The notes: generated by a model not told the origin, from the sequence alone. A stretch of DNA of 40,887 bases from JALOAP01 sp964632355 (GCA_964632355.1 CAZWBW010000012.1:1-40887); one strand, 5' to 3'. Counted from the first letter of the stretch, positions 29,440 through 38,158 are shown. Numbers and translations are program-made.

Positions 29440-30408
29440 TTACGACATCCAAATGCACGCACCGGGGCCGTCGGCCGTGAGCAGCGACCCGGCGGGGGCC
29501 CAGTCGGCGACACGGAAGAAGTCGACCCGGTTGTCGGCGTTCGATACAACCGCGAGGTGTTCGCCCGAGGGATCGAAGCAGAGGCCATCGGGGCGTGCGC
29601 CAACAGCGAGTCGCCGCTCGATGACACCGCCCGAGACGTCGACGACCGCGACTTCGCCGGTGTCGCTGAGGGAAACCACCACGCGGGAGGCGTCGAGGGA
29701 GACGACGCGGACCGGGCGGCCAGCCAGTTCGATGCGGTGGAGCGGCGCGAGCGTTCGCCGTTCGAACACACTGAGTGTGCGGCCATCGGCGTCGGCCGTG
29801 ACCACGCGGTCGCCGACGATTGCCACGCTTTCCGGGAGTCCGGACGTCGTCGTGAGCGCTGGCGGGTCGCCGAGGAGCCGCAGGCGAGCGTCCCGCGCGT
29901 CGGTTACGTAAACCTCGTTGCCAGCGGCTGCAAGGGCATGGGGCGTGTCGCCTGTGGGCCATGAGCGCAGCGGCTCGAGTGTGAATACGTCCAGTTCGTC
30001 GACGCGGTTCGCCTTGTCGTGGCTTACGAGCACGCGCCCGGGGGCAACAGCCAGCCCGTGGGGCGTGTCACCGGGGAACTCGACAACGCGCAGGATCCCG
30101 GGTGCGCGCGGGTTCACTGCGAGGAGGCGGTCACCGCGGCCGAGGGTGACGTAGAGGTGCTCGCCGAGAAGGGCCAGTTCGTGTGCCGGTCCCGGGACGG
30201 CTAGGGTGCGGACGCGCGGCTCTTCGTGGGTGAGGTCGATGAAGCTGAGGGAATCCGCGCGGAGGTTGGCGACCACCAGCGTGCCCTCGACCGGCCGCGG
30301 TGCAGCCTCGACTTCGCTGGACTGGGCACGCCAGGCGAAGGCGATGACGAGCGCCATCAGCGGGAGGATGGCGAGGCTTGCGAACCGGTTGAGGCGGGAG
30401 AGCGACAT
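29440..30408 (-). CDS. Exported YVTN-type beta-propeller protein
   Basis: A 322-residue protein with an N-terminal signal or anchor (SRLNRFASLAILPLMALVIAFAW, about 3-26). It then has repeated 40-residue blades of the YVTN/NHL kind: EGTLVVANLRADSLSFIDL, EHLYVTLGRGDRLLAV, GRVLVSHDKANRVDELDV, NEVYVTDARDARLRLL, DRVVTADADGRTLSVF, SRVVVSLSDTGEVAVVDV, EHLAVVSNADNRVDFF. About seven blades are countable. Such proteins act as surface or periplasmic binding scaffolds; no catalytic motif is seen. I chose the ATG at 30408; a GTG 24 nt upstream is also in frame. It follows the flagellar operon on the same strand beyond a strong hairpin, and no link to flagella is visible. Confidence 0.8.
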   Translation of the reverse strand: MSLSRLNRFASLAILPLMALVIAFAWRAQSSEVEAAPRPVEGTLVVANLRADSLSFIDLTHEEPRVRTLAVPGPAHELALLGEHLYVTLGRGDRLLAVNPRAPGILRVVEFPGDTPHGLAVAPGRVLVSHDKANRVDELDVFTLEPLRSWPTGDTPHALAAAGNEVYVTDARDARLRLLGDPPALTTTSGLPESVAIVGDRVVTADADGRTLSVFERRTLAPLHRIELAGRPVRVVSLDASRVVVSLSDTGEVAVVDVSGGVIERRLAVGARPDGLCFDPSGEHLAVVSNADNRVDFFRVADWAPAGSLLTADGPGACIWMS

Positions 30409-30420
30409 GGCGATCGGGAT

Positions 30421-30444
30421 GGGGCGGCCCACGCGGGCCGCCCC
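30421..30444. terminator. Hairpin at the end of the flagellar operon
   Basis: GGGGCGGCCC (30421-30430) pairs exactly with GGGCCGCCCC (30435-30444) around a 4-nt loop. It lies 15 nt after the flgE stop on the minus strand. No T-run follows, so termination may be partial or aided by rho. Confidence 0.6.
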
Positions 30445-30458
30445 CTTCAGGTGGTCGC

Positions 30459-31205
30459 TTAGCGGATGATGTTCACCAGGTCCTGGAGGATCTGGTCGCT
30501 GGCGGTGATGACGCGCGAGTTCGACTGGAATCCGCGCTGGGCGAGGATCATGTTCGTGAACTCGAAGGCGAGGTCGACGTTGGAGCCTTCCAGGGTTCCG
30601 GACCAGATGGTGCCGAGCCCGCCGGTACCGGGCTGGGTCAGGCTCGCGGCCCCGGAGTTCGGGGTTTCAGCCCACAGGTTCTCCCCCTTGCGCTCGAGGC
30701 CACCCGGGTTCACGAAAGTCGCGAGGGCAATCGGCCCGACCTCTTCCTGGGTGCCGTCGAGGTAGGTGGCCGTGATCATGCCCGTGCTGTCGATGGCGAT
30801 ACCGACAAGGGGGTTGTTTTCGTCCACTGTGACCTGGATCGGGTTCTCATCGACATCCAGGACCTTGTAGCCGGCGGAGTTCACGAGGACACCTTCCGCG
30901 ACCAGGTCGAAGGCTCCGTCGAGGGTGTAATAGTTCATGCCGCTACCATCCGTGACCACGAAGAAGCCGGTGCCCTGGATGGCAAGGTCGGTGGCTCGCC
31001 CGGTGGCCTGTGGTGTGCCCTGCGTCATGATGTTCGTCACGGCTGCGAGGTTGACACCGAGCCCGATCTGCATCGGGTTGATGCCNNNNNNNNNNGCGGA
31101 TTTGTAGGCGGTGGTGTTGACGTTGGCGATGTTGTTGCCAACGACGTCCATGTAGGACATGTGGCTGCGGAGGCCGGAGACTGCGGAGTACATCGCTCGA
31201 AGCAT
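30459..31205 (-). CDS. flgE: Flagellar hook protein FlgE (with a scaffold gap)
   Basis: The hook subunit. N-terminus MLRAMYSAVSGLRSHMSYMDVVGNNIANVNTTAYKS is the Flg_bb_rod motif; then GINPMQIGLGVNLAAV, the ATDLAIQGTGFFVV block, a short D1/D2 region and the C-terminus SNVDLAFEFTNMILAQRGFQSNSRVITASDQILQDLVNIIR. These features identify FlgE rather than FlgG. A ten-N gap at 31086-31095 lies between TAYKS and GINPMQIG, where FlgE proteins normally have about 20-25 residues (SSRVTFxDxL...-type), so the real gap is probably about 60-75 nt. The frame is kept across ten Ns. It is short (about 270 residues once filled), so the hook domain is minimal. An AAAGGA lies before the ATG at 31205. It is the last gene of the operon. 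Confidence 0.9.
   Translation of the reverse strand: MLRAMYSAVSGLRSHMSYMDVVGNNIANVNTTAYKSXXXXGINPMQIGLGVNLAAVTNIMTQGTPQATGRATDLAIQGTGFFVVTDGSGMNYYTLDGAFDLVAEGVLVNSAGYKVLDVDENPIQVTVDENNPLVGIAIDSTGMITATYLDGTQEEVGPIALATFVNPGGLERKGENLWAETPNSGAASLTQPGTGGLGTIWSGTLEGSNVDLAFEFTNMILAQRGFQSNSRVITASDQILQDLVNIIR
31086..31095. other. Scaffold gap of ten Ns inside flgE
   Basis: Same length as the gap in ctaG. Homologues have a longer stretch between TAYKS and the INP motif, so ten is a placeholder. The true length must be 1 modulo 3 to keep the frame. Confidence 0.95.
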
Positions 31206-31294
31206 CGGTGATCAGTCCTTTCGTGAATTGGCGGGGCTACCGCCGGGTGTGGTGTGTCGTTTGGGCCTCCGTCGAGCGGACCGGCCCGGGTTAC

Positions 31295-31663
31295 TCAGGC
31301 GATAACGACGGAATCGACGTTGGTGAAGACGCGCTGGTGGTTCCCCTCCTTTGGCATGGCGGTGATAACGGTTCGTTCACGGACGTTCACGACGACGGCG
31401 AGGTCGTCGAGCATCACGACGCTGTTCCGGCCACCCTTTTCGGCGGCGCGGGTGATGGCAGAGTTGAGGCGTGCGAGGCGCTGCGGGTCGAGGTTCAGCT
31501 CGCGGCGTTCGATGCGCTTCTGGGCGTGGCGAGTCAGGTGAACCTGCTCGGTCGCGCGGCTGAGAACGTCAGCAAAAGAGGTGCCCGCCGGAGCGCTACG
31601 CTGGGGACGCCCGGGTGGCGGGAACGGGGCTGCCGGCTGCAGGCCAACGCGGTCGATGGCCAT
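31295..31663 (-). CDS. TIGR02530-family flagellar operon protein
   Basis: A 122-residue protein regularly found between flgD and flgE in Firmicutes and related phyla. Hallmarks: LTRHAQKRIERRELNLDPQRLARLNSAITRAAEKGGRNSVVMLDDLAVVVNVRERTVITAM and the end VFTNVDSVVI. The N-terminal 40 residues are Pro-rich and disordered. Its exact function is unknown, but its position and co-occurrence suggest a role in hook assembly or regulation. It lies 2 nt after the flgD stop and 89 nt before flgE. Length normal. Confidence 0.9.
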   Translation of the reverse strand: MAIDRVGLQPAAPFPPPGRPQRSAPAGTSFADVLSRATEQVHLTRHAQKRIERRELNLDPQRLARLNSAITRAAEKGGRNSVVMLDDLAVVVNVRERTVITAMPKEGNHQRVFTNVDSVVIA

Positions 31664-31665
31664 GG

Positions 31666-32214
31666 CTAGCGAACCTCCGCCACGGTGAACAGGTCGACGA
31701 CCTTGCCGCCGATGACGAGCATCGGGATGCCATCGGGGCCGATGGCTACGCGTTCGACGACGCCGGTCACCTCCGTCCCTGCGTTCGCCCGGTCGTCCTG
31801 GGCAGCCACCACGCGTTCGTCAGCGTCGACTGTGGCGCGCTGCGGCAGCGTGAGGTCCGCGTAGGGTGCACCGAACAGTTCGCGGGCCACGGTGTCACGC
31901 GTAATCGGGACCGCATCGACCTGCTTCCCGGTGACGGTGCGGCCGATCATGGCGGTGGCACTCGTGAGTTCCTGGACGCCCTGGAGAACTCGCATCCCCT
32001 CAGCGACGGCGCGCATCTGGTTGAGCGCTTCGAACTGCGCCATCTGCGCCATGAAGTCGGTGTCTGACTGCGGGTCCAGCGGGTTCTGGTTGCGAATCTG
32101 GGCCACGATCAGCTTCATGAAGTCGACCTGGCTGAGTTCGTTCCCAGACCGCGCGCCGGGCGAGTAGGTGGCGGATTGGAGGCCGGTAACGGCATCAATT
32201 CCGGTTGCTGGCAT
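31666..32214 (-). CDS. flgD: Flagellar hook assembly scaffold FlgD
   Basis: A 182-residue hook cap. N-terminal motif NELSQVDFMKLIVAQIRNQNPLDPQSDTDFMAQMAQFEALNQM is the FlgD signature. Then TSATAMIGRTVTG leads into a short Ig-like/tudor part (GTEVTGVVERVAIGPDGIPMLVIGGKVV). Somewhat short relative to E. coli (231) but typical of the Bacillus-type (about 140-220). It lies 9 nt downstream of fliK. Confidence 0.94.
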   Translation of the reverse strand: MPATGIDAVTGLQSATYSPGARSGNELSQVDFMKLIVAQIRNQNPLDPQSDTDFMAQMAQFEALNQMRAVAEGMRVLQGVQELTSATAMIGRTVTGKQVDAVPITRDTVARELFGAPYADLTLPQRATVDADERVVAAQDDRANAGTEVTGVVERVAIGPDGIPMLVIGGKVVDLFTVAEVR

Positions 32215-32223
32215 GGTTCGTTC

Positions 32224-33489
32224 CTAAATCCGGTAGAAGTACTGGCCGTCCGGGTTGTAGGCGGCCTGCAGCCGTACGTGCGTCCTGGCAGCCGACGGAG
32301 GTTCGAGACCAAGAAGGCGGGCGAAGGTGTTGTCGCCCGAGCGGTGGCGGATGGACCAGGCGGGCAACTCCTCCTGGGACTGCTGCTGTCCGTGACCGCC
32401 CTGCCCAACCTGGACATCCGCGAGGTTGAGGCCGCGCTCAGTCAGCAGGTTCGAGAGGTCCTCGATGTGCTCGCGGAGGAGGGCCTGTGCCTCCGGCTGT
32501 TCGGCTTCGACCTGGACCTGGACGGTGTCGCCGGCGAGGGTCACGCGAATGTGCACACTGCCGAGTTCCGGCGGGTCGAGGCGGATGACCGCTTCGCCTC
32601 CGGCTTCGTCGACCCGTTCGAGGATGGCTTCACCCACCTGGTGGACGGCCGGTGGCATCTCAACCGGCGCTGCTGACGGCGCATCACCTTCGCCAGTGGC
32701 AGCGGTCGCGTACACTTGTGCCGCGGACGACGGGGCAAGGCCCGCGAGTGGCGTGGAAGCGGTACCAGCCTGGTCGCTGCCGGCGGGATGGTGCTTGTGT
32801 CCCGGCTTCTCTTCGTGCGTATCGGCGTTCCCGACGAAGCGGACCACGCCATCACTGGCAGGAGTCTCGGGTGCGGGCGGCGCCGCGTTGGCCTCCAGCT
32901 GGCCTTCCGTTCGAGGCGCGCCGGGTTCCAGCTCCGCGTGCCCGCCGGACTGCGGTTCGAACGCCGCTGGTGTCGTCTGTACGGCGTCGGCGACCAGCGT
33001 TTCGGGTTGCGGCGCCGGTGCAGGCGGAGCGTCGGACTCCGCGGACTTCTGTACTTCGGGAGTTACGTCCCTCGGCTCGAAGGCAACGCCCTCCGGCTGT
33101 CCGCCCGGCGCGCTTGGTGCGTTGGCGGGCCGGGATTCGCCCGGTTCGGCCGGAGTCACCTCTCCCGACGCTGCGCTGACGGTCGTTCCGGCGGACGTCG
33201 CACTGAACTCTTCCAACAGGCGCAGCGGCTGGTCGAACGCGAGAAGCAGGGCAGCGAAGTCGTCGTTCGCCGCGGCAGGTTCGGCGCTGCCGGAGGATTC
33301 GGGGATTTCGGGTTCGACTGTCGGCAGTCCGCCCGGTGCTTCGCCCGATGGGTTGTCTTCGACGAAGGCTTCGAACAGGCCCTCCAGCACGCCGGCGAAG
33401 ACGCCGGCATCCGGTCCGGGTGCGGTCGAGCCCTCTGTGGGAGCGGAGGCGAGCCCGGTCCCGAAGGATGCCACTACTGCGGGCGTCAT
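32224..33489 (-). CDS. fliK: Flagellar hook-length control protein FliK
   Basis: A 421-residue hook ruler and export-specificity switch. The first 280 residues are Pro/Ala/Glu/Gly-rich and disordered, as usual for FliK. The conserved C-terminal Flg_hook domain is seen at about 290-380: VGEAILERVDEAGGEAVIRLDPPELGSVHIRVTLAGDTVQVQVEAEQPEAQALLREHIEDLSNLLTERGLNLADVQV. A Gln-rich stretch follows. Its start (ATG 33489) overlaps the fliE stop by 4 nt (ATGA), so translation is coupled. Assignment rests on the C-terminus and position. Confidence 0.9.
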   Translation of the reverse strand: MTPAVVASFGTGLASAPTEGSTAPGPDAGVFAGVLEGLFEAFVEDNPSGEAPGGLPTVEPEIPESSGSAEPAAANDDFAALLLAFDQPLRLLEEFSATSAGTTVSAASGEVTPAEPGESRPANAPSAPGGQPEGVAFEPRDVTPEVQKSAESDAPPAPAPQPETLVADAVQTTPAAFEPQSGGHAELEPGAPRTEGQLEANAAPPAPETPASDGVVRFVGNADTHEEKPGHKHHPAGSDQAGTASTPLAGLAPSSAAQVYATAATGEGDAPSAAPVEMPPAVHQVGEAILERVDEAGGEAVIRLDPPELGSVHIRVTLAGDTVQVQVEAEQPEAQALLREHIEDLSNLLTERGLNLADVQVGQGGHGQQQSQEELPAWSIRHRSGDNTFARLLGLEPPSAARTHVRLQAAYNPDGQYFYRI

Positions 33490-33779
33490 ATCTGCATCCT
33501 GAAGATTTCCTGGTAGGCCTCGACGGCCCGGTTCCGGACGGTTGTTGCGAAGTTCATGGCGAGGCTTTCGGTTTCGAGCGCGAGCATGACATCGTGCAGC
33601 TCGACGTCTTCGCCGGCGGCCATCGCAGTGACCTTCGCGTTGGCGTTGTCGCTGATCGCCTGGAGCTGGCCGAGGGCCTGGCTCAGCAGGCTGGCGAACC
33701 CGGCTGTGGCCTTCCCTGCGCTGGTTCCAGTCTGTTGCTGGAGCGCAGATGCGTGGATGAGGCCGATCTCCATTCCCAT
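33486..33779 (-). CDS. fliE: Flagellar hook-basal body complex protein FliE
   Basis: A 97-residue protein joining the MS ring and rod. Family pattern: ASLLSQALGQLQAISDNANAKVTAMAAGEDVELHDVMLALETESLAMNFATTVRNRAVEAYQEIFRMQI, ending as FliE does. Normal length. It lies 31 nt after flgC, with a GGAGG before ATG 33779, and overlaps fliK by 4 nt. In most bacteria it precedes fliF; here it is well downstream of fliF. Confidence 0.95.
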   Translation of the reverse strand: MGMEIGLIHASALQQQTGTSAGKATAGFASLLSQALGQLQAISDNANAKVTAMAAGEDVELHDVMLALETESLAMNFATTVRNRAVEAYQEIFRMQI

Positions 33780-33810
33780 TCCCTCCTTTCGTGTAATGGG
33801 TGAAGGGGAA

Positions 33811-34254
33811 TTACCTACTCGCGATGTCGAGTGCCCTCAGGGCCATCTGCTTCACCGCGTTGAGGACCGTGACGTTCGCCTGGTAGGACCGATTCGCCGA
33901 CGTGAGGTCGGTCATCTCGGTGACGAGGTCGACGTTCGGGAGCTCGACGTAGCCGTCGGCGTTGGCATCGATGTGGGCGGGGTCGTACACCATGCGGTTC
34001 GGCGTGACCTGGTCGATGTCGACCTGGGTGAGCACGACGCCGTTCGTTGCCTGCGCGCTGAGCCGCGACACGAGGTGTGCGAACGGGACGCCCTGGCCCG
34101 CGGCGGCAAACCGGACAATCTTGCGCTGGTAGGGGCCGCCGGTAGCGTCGCGGGTGGTGTCGATGTTCGCCACATTCGAACTAATGACGTCCATGCGCAC
34201 CCGCTGGGCCTGGAGCCCGGAGGCGGTCGAGGCGATTGCGCTGATGAGTCCCAT
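33811..34254 (-). CDS. flgC: Flagellar basal-body rod protein FlgC
   Basis: A 147-residue proximal rod subunit. N-terminus LISAIASTASGLQAQRVRMDVISSNVANIDTT, middle GGPYQRKIVRFAA, and C-terminus NRMVYDPAHIDANADGYVELPNVDLVTEMTDLTSANRSYQANVTVLNAVKQMALRALDIASR all match FlgC. Normal length. It starts 11 nt after the flgB stop. Confidence 0.96.
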   Translation of the reverse strand: MGLISAIASTASGLQAQRVRMDVISSNVANIDTTRDATGGPYQRKIVRFAAAGQGVPFAHLVSRLSAQATNGVVLTQVDIDQVTPNRMVYDPAHIDANADGYVELPNVDLVTEMTDLTSANRSYQANVTVLNAVKQMALRALDIASR

Positions 34255-34265
34255 GCTGTGTCTCC

Positions 34266-34667
34266 TTAGCCGCGAATGACCGTGCGGAGGATTTCGACGC
34301 GATTGCTGATGGCGCTCGCCGCGGCCTGGTAGCGCATCTGCGTCTCGGCGAGCTGGATCATTTCGGTGTCGATGTCGACGCCGTTGCCGTCGCGCCGGAC
34401 GGACGTGAGCTGTTGCACCTGCTGCAGACCGAGGCCGCCGGCGGAGCGGGCAGATGTGAAGTGCCGTGGGTCCGTCGCGGAGAGGCGGGCGCCGGCCCGG
34501 CCGAGCTGGCGCCGGAGCTCGGTCTCGAAGGGCACCTCCTTCGGGACATAGCCCGGCGTATCGATGTTGGCGATGTTGTCGCTGATGGCCTGGGCACGCT
34601 GGGAGAGGCCACGGAGCCAGGCGTGAGCGGTCCCAAGCGTGCTATCGCCGAAGTAGATCAGTGCCAC
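34266..34667 (-). CDS. flgB: Flagellar basal-body rod protein FlgB
   Basis: A 133-residue proximal rod subunit. Seen: LRGLSQRAQAISDNIANIDTPGYVPKEVPFETELRRQLG and the C-terminal GNGVDIDTEMIQLAETQMRYQAAASAISNRVEILRTVI. Length typical. Its start overlaps the fliJ stop by 10 nt, so rod genes are coupled to the export-apparatus genes upstream. Confidence 0.95.
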   Translation of the reverse strand: MALIYFGDSTLGTAHAWLRGLSQRAQAISDNIANIDTPGYVPKEVPFETELRRQLGRAGARLSATDPRHFTSARSAGGLGLQQVQQLTSVRRDGNGVDIDTEMIQLAETQMRYQAAASAISNRVEILRTVIRG

Positions 34668-35128
34668 GAGTGGCCTCCTTCGTGCGGGGATTGCTGGCGG
34701 AGCCAGCGGGTGGTGGCGATCTCGTCCATGAGCTGGCGCTCGACGCGTTCGCGCTGAATCCGCTCCTGTTCGAGGCGGCGGTCGAGCAGGTGTTCCATGG
34801 CTTTCCGGTCGCGGCGGCGCTCCATGAGGTGGTGGCGGGCGTCCTCGACCTCGCGGCGGGAATGCTCGAGCGCGGCGCGACGAGCGTTGGCTTCGCGGTC
34901 GAAGCGCACGACGCTCGCACTGACGGCTTCGAGCGCGAGGAGATCGACCGGACCGCTCGCGGGCGCCGGGAGAGCGAGCACCCTCGTTCGAAGGTGCAGC
35001 GTTGCGTCGAGCGCAGCTGCCCGTTCAGATTGGCGGCGAAGGCGGGCTGCGAGCTGCCCCTCCTGGATTCGTTCGAGGCGCTCACGGTGCTTCACCAACC
35101 TCAGCAAACGTGCCCGGGAGAGCGTCAT
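34658..35128 (-). CDS. fliJ: Flagellar export chaperone FliJ
   Basis: A 156-residue Arg/Glu/Leu-rich protein forming a long antiparallel coiled coil, e.g. LVKHRERLERIQEGQLAARLRRQSERAAALD and REVEDARHHLMERRRDRKAMEHLLDRRLEQERIQRERVERQLMDEIA. FliJ inserts into the FliI hexamer. Sequence conservation is weak in this family, so the call rests on the coiled coil, length and position after fliI. It overlaps fliI by 47 nt and flgB by 10 nt. Confidence 0.82.
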   Translation of the reverse strand: MTLSRARLLRLVKHRERLERIQEGQLAARLRRQSERAAALDATLHLRTRVLALPAPASGPVDLLALEAVSASVVRFDREANARRAALEHSRREVEDARHHLMERRRDRKAMEHLLDRRLEQERIQRERVERQLMDEIATTRWLRQQSPHEGGHSWH

Positions 35129-36446
35129 CGTGTTCGGTCACCTCCAGACCGGCCACGCCAGCGGTGGCAACGAGTTGCTGCACGGCTTCGTCGAAGGCCG
35201 TGACTTCGCGGGGCGCCTGCCGCAGGAACGCGTCGATGGCGGGCATGCGGTCGACGGCTTCGTCCACGAGCGGGTCGGCGCCGCGGACATAGGCCCCGAT
35301 GCTGATGAGGTCCCTTGCTTCTTCGTGCGCGGCAAGGAGGGAGCGAAGCCGTGCGGCTGCGGCGTTATGTCCAGCTTCTGCCACTCGAGGCATCAGGCGG
35401 GAGACGGACGAGAGGACGTCGATCGGCGGGTAGTGCCCGGCGCTGGCCAGGGAACGCTTGAGCACGATGTGCCCGTCGAGCGTGGCGCGTGCCAGGTCGG
35501 CGATGGGTTCATCCATGTCTTCGCCGTCGACGAGCACGGTGTAGATGGCGGTGATGCTGCCGCGGGCGGCGGGTCCTGCCCGCTCCATCAGGTGCGGAAG
35601 CATGCTGAAGACGGACGGCGGGTAACCGCGGGTTGTCGGCGGTTCGCCAGCGTGCAGACCGATTTCGCGCTGGGCCATCGCGACGCGGGTAAGACTGTCG
35701 AACAGGAGCAGGACGTCGAGGCCCTGGTCGCGGAACGACTCGGCGATGGCGGTGGCGGTGCTGGCGGCGCGGAGTCGCATCGCCGCAGGTGTATCGCCGG
35801 TCGACGCGACGACGATGGTGTTTCGCAGCGCATCGAGCCCGAGGTCGTGCTCGATGAAATCGCGGACCTCGCGGCCGCGTTCGCCAATCAGGGCGATGAC
35901 GGTGACGTCCGCGGCGGTGCCGCGGGCGAGCATGCCAAGGAGGGTGCTCTTGCCGACGCCGGAGCCGGCGAAGATGCCAACGCGCTGACCGCGGCCGAGG
36001 GTGAGCATGCCGTCGATTGCTCGGACGCCGGACGGGAGCGCCTCCGCGATGGGTTCGCGGTCAAGGGGATGAGGGGGCTCGGAGCTCGCCGGGGTGTACC
36101 GAACTCCGGTCAACTCGCCGCGGCCGTCCATCGGGCGGCCCAGGCCATCCAGGACGCGACCGAAGAGCGCGGGGCCGGTGGGGACCTGGGCCGGGCGGCC
36201 CGTGGCAGTGACATGGGCGCCCACCGTAACCGTGCCACGGTCGAGCATGGCGACGTGCGAACCCGCAGCGCATTCACCGGCGAGGCCGGGCCCGGAAGGG
36301 CTTTCGACGTGGACCAGTTCGCCGGGCCGGAGGTTCAGGCCACCAACCGTGATCATCTCGCCGGTGACACCGAGGACCGTACCGGGTCGGTGGTGGAGCC
36401 CGGCGGTCGCGACGGCCTGGAGCAGGGCCTCGGGAGCGAAGGTCAC
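35082..36446 (-). CDS. fliI: Flagellum-specific export ATPase FliI
   Basis: A 454-residue F1-beta-like ATPase. Walker A GSGVGKST (161-168), GERGREVRDF, and Walker B LLLFD (246-250) followed by SLTRVAMAQREIGL. The type III ATPase signature PPSVFSMLPHLMERAG and GSITAIYTVLVDGEDMDEPIAD are present. The N-terminal beta-barrel is shorter than in E. coli, and the C-terminal ERxxD-like end binds FliJ/export gate. It overlaps fliH by 4 nt (ATGA). Confidence 0.96.
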   Translation of the reverse strand: MTFAPEALLQAVATAGLHHRPGTVLGVTGEMITVGGLNLRPGELVHVESPSGPGLAGECAAGSHVAMLDRGTVTVGAHVTATGRPAQVPTGPALFGRVLDGLGRPMDGRGELTGVRYTPASSEPPHPLDREPIAEALPSGVRAIDGMLTLGRGQRVGIFAGSGVGKSTLLGMLARGTAADVTVIALIGERGREVRDFIEHDLGLDALRNTIVVASTGDTPAAMRLRAASTATAIAESFRDQGLDVLLLFDSLTRVAMAQREIGLHAGEPPTTRGYPPSVFSMLPHLMERAGPAARGSITAIYTVLVDGEDMDEPIADLARATLDGHIVLKRSLASAGHYPPIDVLSSVSRLMPRVAEAGHNAAAARLRSLLAAHEEARDLISIGAYVRGADPLVDEAVDRMPAIDAFLRQAPREVTAFDEAVQQLVATAGVAGLEVTEHDDALPGTFAEVGEAP

Positions 36447-37156
36447 GGCGCCACCTCCCCGCCTGCGTCGGCCAGGGCGGCGTCGAGAAGGGAGAGCCGC
36501 GTATCCAGCGTGGCGTCAATGGTGCCGTGTTGGAGGTCGATTGCGCAGCCGCCGATCTCTATCGCGCTGTCGGGGCGGACGTAGGCGGCGGCATCCGCAA
36601 GGCGCGAACGGACGGTATGCTCGACCGCCGGGTTCACGCGGATACTGACGATCTGCTGGCCGGCGGCGGCGCGGAGGGCGTCCGCAACGGCGGATGCGGT
36701 GCGCTCGGGGTCGGCCGCGTAGTAGTCGGCGACGATGCGGCGGGTGGCGATGGAGACGGCGCGGGCAATCACGGCGCTCGCTTCATCGACGATCGAATCG
36801 CGGATGGCCTTGCCTTCGGCGGCGGCGTGCCGGACGAGTTCGAGGCACTGTTCGAGTTCCGCGCGGGCGGCCTGTTCGCCCGCCGCATAGCCTTCGCGGT
36901 GCCCTTCCTGGTACGCGGTGTCGCGAACCAGCGTGGCGGTTGCCGTCGCTTCTTCGAGAATGGCGTTCGCTCGGGCGCGGGCATCCGCGAGGAGCTGCGC
37001 AGCGTCGCGCTCTGCCGCGGCGAGCAGGTCCTCGGCCCGTGCGAGGGCGCCCGGGATGTGCATCGCCGGCCGCGACTGTTCGGCGAGGACGAACACCTCG
37101 TCGTCGGCGCTGGCGTCGCGGAGGACGCGCCCGGGCTTACTCCACGAGCACATCAT
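36443..37156 (-). CDS. fliH: Flagellar assembly protein FliH
   Basis: A 237-residue stator/regulator of the export ATPase. Ala/Glu-rich helix (ARAEDLLAAAERDAAQLLADARARANAILEEATATATLV) with a YQEGHREGYAAGEQAARAELEQ GxxxG-like part, then the C-terminal VSIRVNPAVEHTVRSRL and IGGCAIDLQHGTIDATLDTRLSLLDAAL, shared with V-ATPase E subunits. The ATGATG at 37156/37153 lies inside the fliG 3' end, so the start overlaps fliG by up to 20 nt. It overlaps fliI by 4 nt. Confidence 0.9.
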   Translation of the reverse strand: MMCSWSKPGRVLRDASADDEVFVLAEQSRPAMHIPGALARAEDLLAAAERDAAQLLADARARANAILEEATATATLVRDTAYQEGHREGYAAGEQAARAELEQCLELVRHAAAEGKAIRDSIVDEASAVIARAVSIATRRIVADYYAADPERTASAVADALRAAAGQQIVSIRVNPAVEHTVRSRLADAAAYVRPDSAIEIGGCAIDLQHGTIDATLDTRLSLLDAALADAGGEVAP

Positions 37157-38153
37157 CGCCTCCGCGGGCAATCACGATTTCCTCGGCGTTGTCGAGGCGC
37201 CGGATGACTTCGACAATGCGCTGCTGGGCTTCCTCGACCTGGCGCAGGCGCACAGGGCCCGATGCCTCCATGTCCTCGCGGAGCATCTGGGAGGCGCGCT
37301 GCGACATGTTGCGCAGGATGGCTTCCTTGACGCTCTCCGGCGTGGCCTTGAGCGCGAGGGCAAGATCGCGGACTTCGACTTCGCGAAGGATGCGCTGGAT
37401 GGAGCGGTCGTCGAGGGAAGCGATGTTCTCGAAGACGAACATGCGCTTCTTCACTTCCTCGGCGAGCTCGGGCTCGTTCTCCTCGAGCGCCTCGATGATG
37501 GTCTTCTCCGTCATTCGGCCGGACTTCTTCAGGAGGTTGACCAGCACGTCGATTCCGCCCACGTTCTGCGTCTCGCGGGCGGGCTGGAGCACGGCGCTGA
37601 GCTTGCGGCGAAGGACGGCCTCGACTTCGTGGACGATCTCGGGGTTCGCGCGATCCATGGTGGCGACGCGCTGTGCGACGTCGGCGGCCATGTCGGGATC
37701 GAGCGCGGAGAGCACCTGCGCCGCCTTCTCGGAGTTCAGGAACGAGAGGAGCAGCGCAATGGTCTGCGGGTGTTCGTTTCCCAGGAAGTTGACGAGCTGC
37801 TGGACGTTGAGGTGGCGCAGGAACCCGAACGGCACCGTAGGCGAGGTGGCCGAAAGGCGATCGATGAGCTCGCTTGCCTTCTCTTCGCCGAGCGCGAGAC
37901 GGAGGAGTTCCTCGGCGTACTCGAACCCACCGAGGGAGATCACGTTACGGGCGACGGCCGTTTCGGTGAATTGTTCGAGCACGGCGCGGCGCTGGTCGGG
38001 GCGGAGCTCGCCCATCGCGCTGATTTCCCAGGTGAGGCGCTCGATGTCCTCGTCGCTGAGGTGGCGCAGGACTTCGGCGGAGCGCTCCTTGCCCAGCGTG
38101 ATCAGGAGAGCGGCGGCCTTCCGGCGGCCGGAGAGTCGTTCCTCGCGAACCAT
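37137..38153 (-). CDS. fliG: Flagellar motor switch protein FliG
   Basis: A 338-residue C-ring rotor protein that transmits torque and reversal. Seen: the FliG_N start LSGRRKAAALLITLGKERSAEVLRHL; the middle-domain EHPQT motif (127-131) in VNFLGNEHPQTIALLLSFL; LNLLKKSGRMTEKTIIEALEENEPELAEEVKKRMFVFENI; and the C-terminal charged helix LALALKATPESVKEAILRNMSQRASQMLREDMEASGPVRLRQVEEAQQ. Normal length. It starts 5 nt after the fliF stop. Confidence 0.97.
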   Translation of the reverse strand: MVREERLSGRRKAAALLITLGKERSAEVLRHLSDEDIERLTWEISAMGELRPDQRRAVLEQFTETAVARNVISLGGFEYAEELLRLALGEEKASELIDRLSATSPTVPFGFLRHLNVQQLVNFLGNEHPQTIALLLSFLNSEKAAQVLSALDPDMAADVAQRVATMDRANPEIVHEVEAVLRRKLSAVLQPARETQNVGGIDVLVNLLKKSGRMTEKTIIEALEENEPELAEEVKKRMFVFENIASLDDRSIQRILREVEVRDLALALKATPESVKEAILRNMSQRASQMLREDMEASGPVRLRQVEEAQQRIVEVIRRLDNAEEIVIARGGDDVLVE

Positions 38154-38158
38154 GGTGG

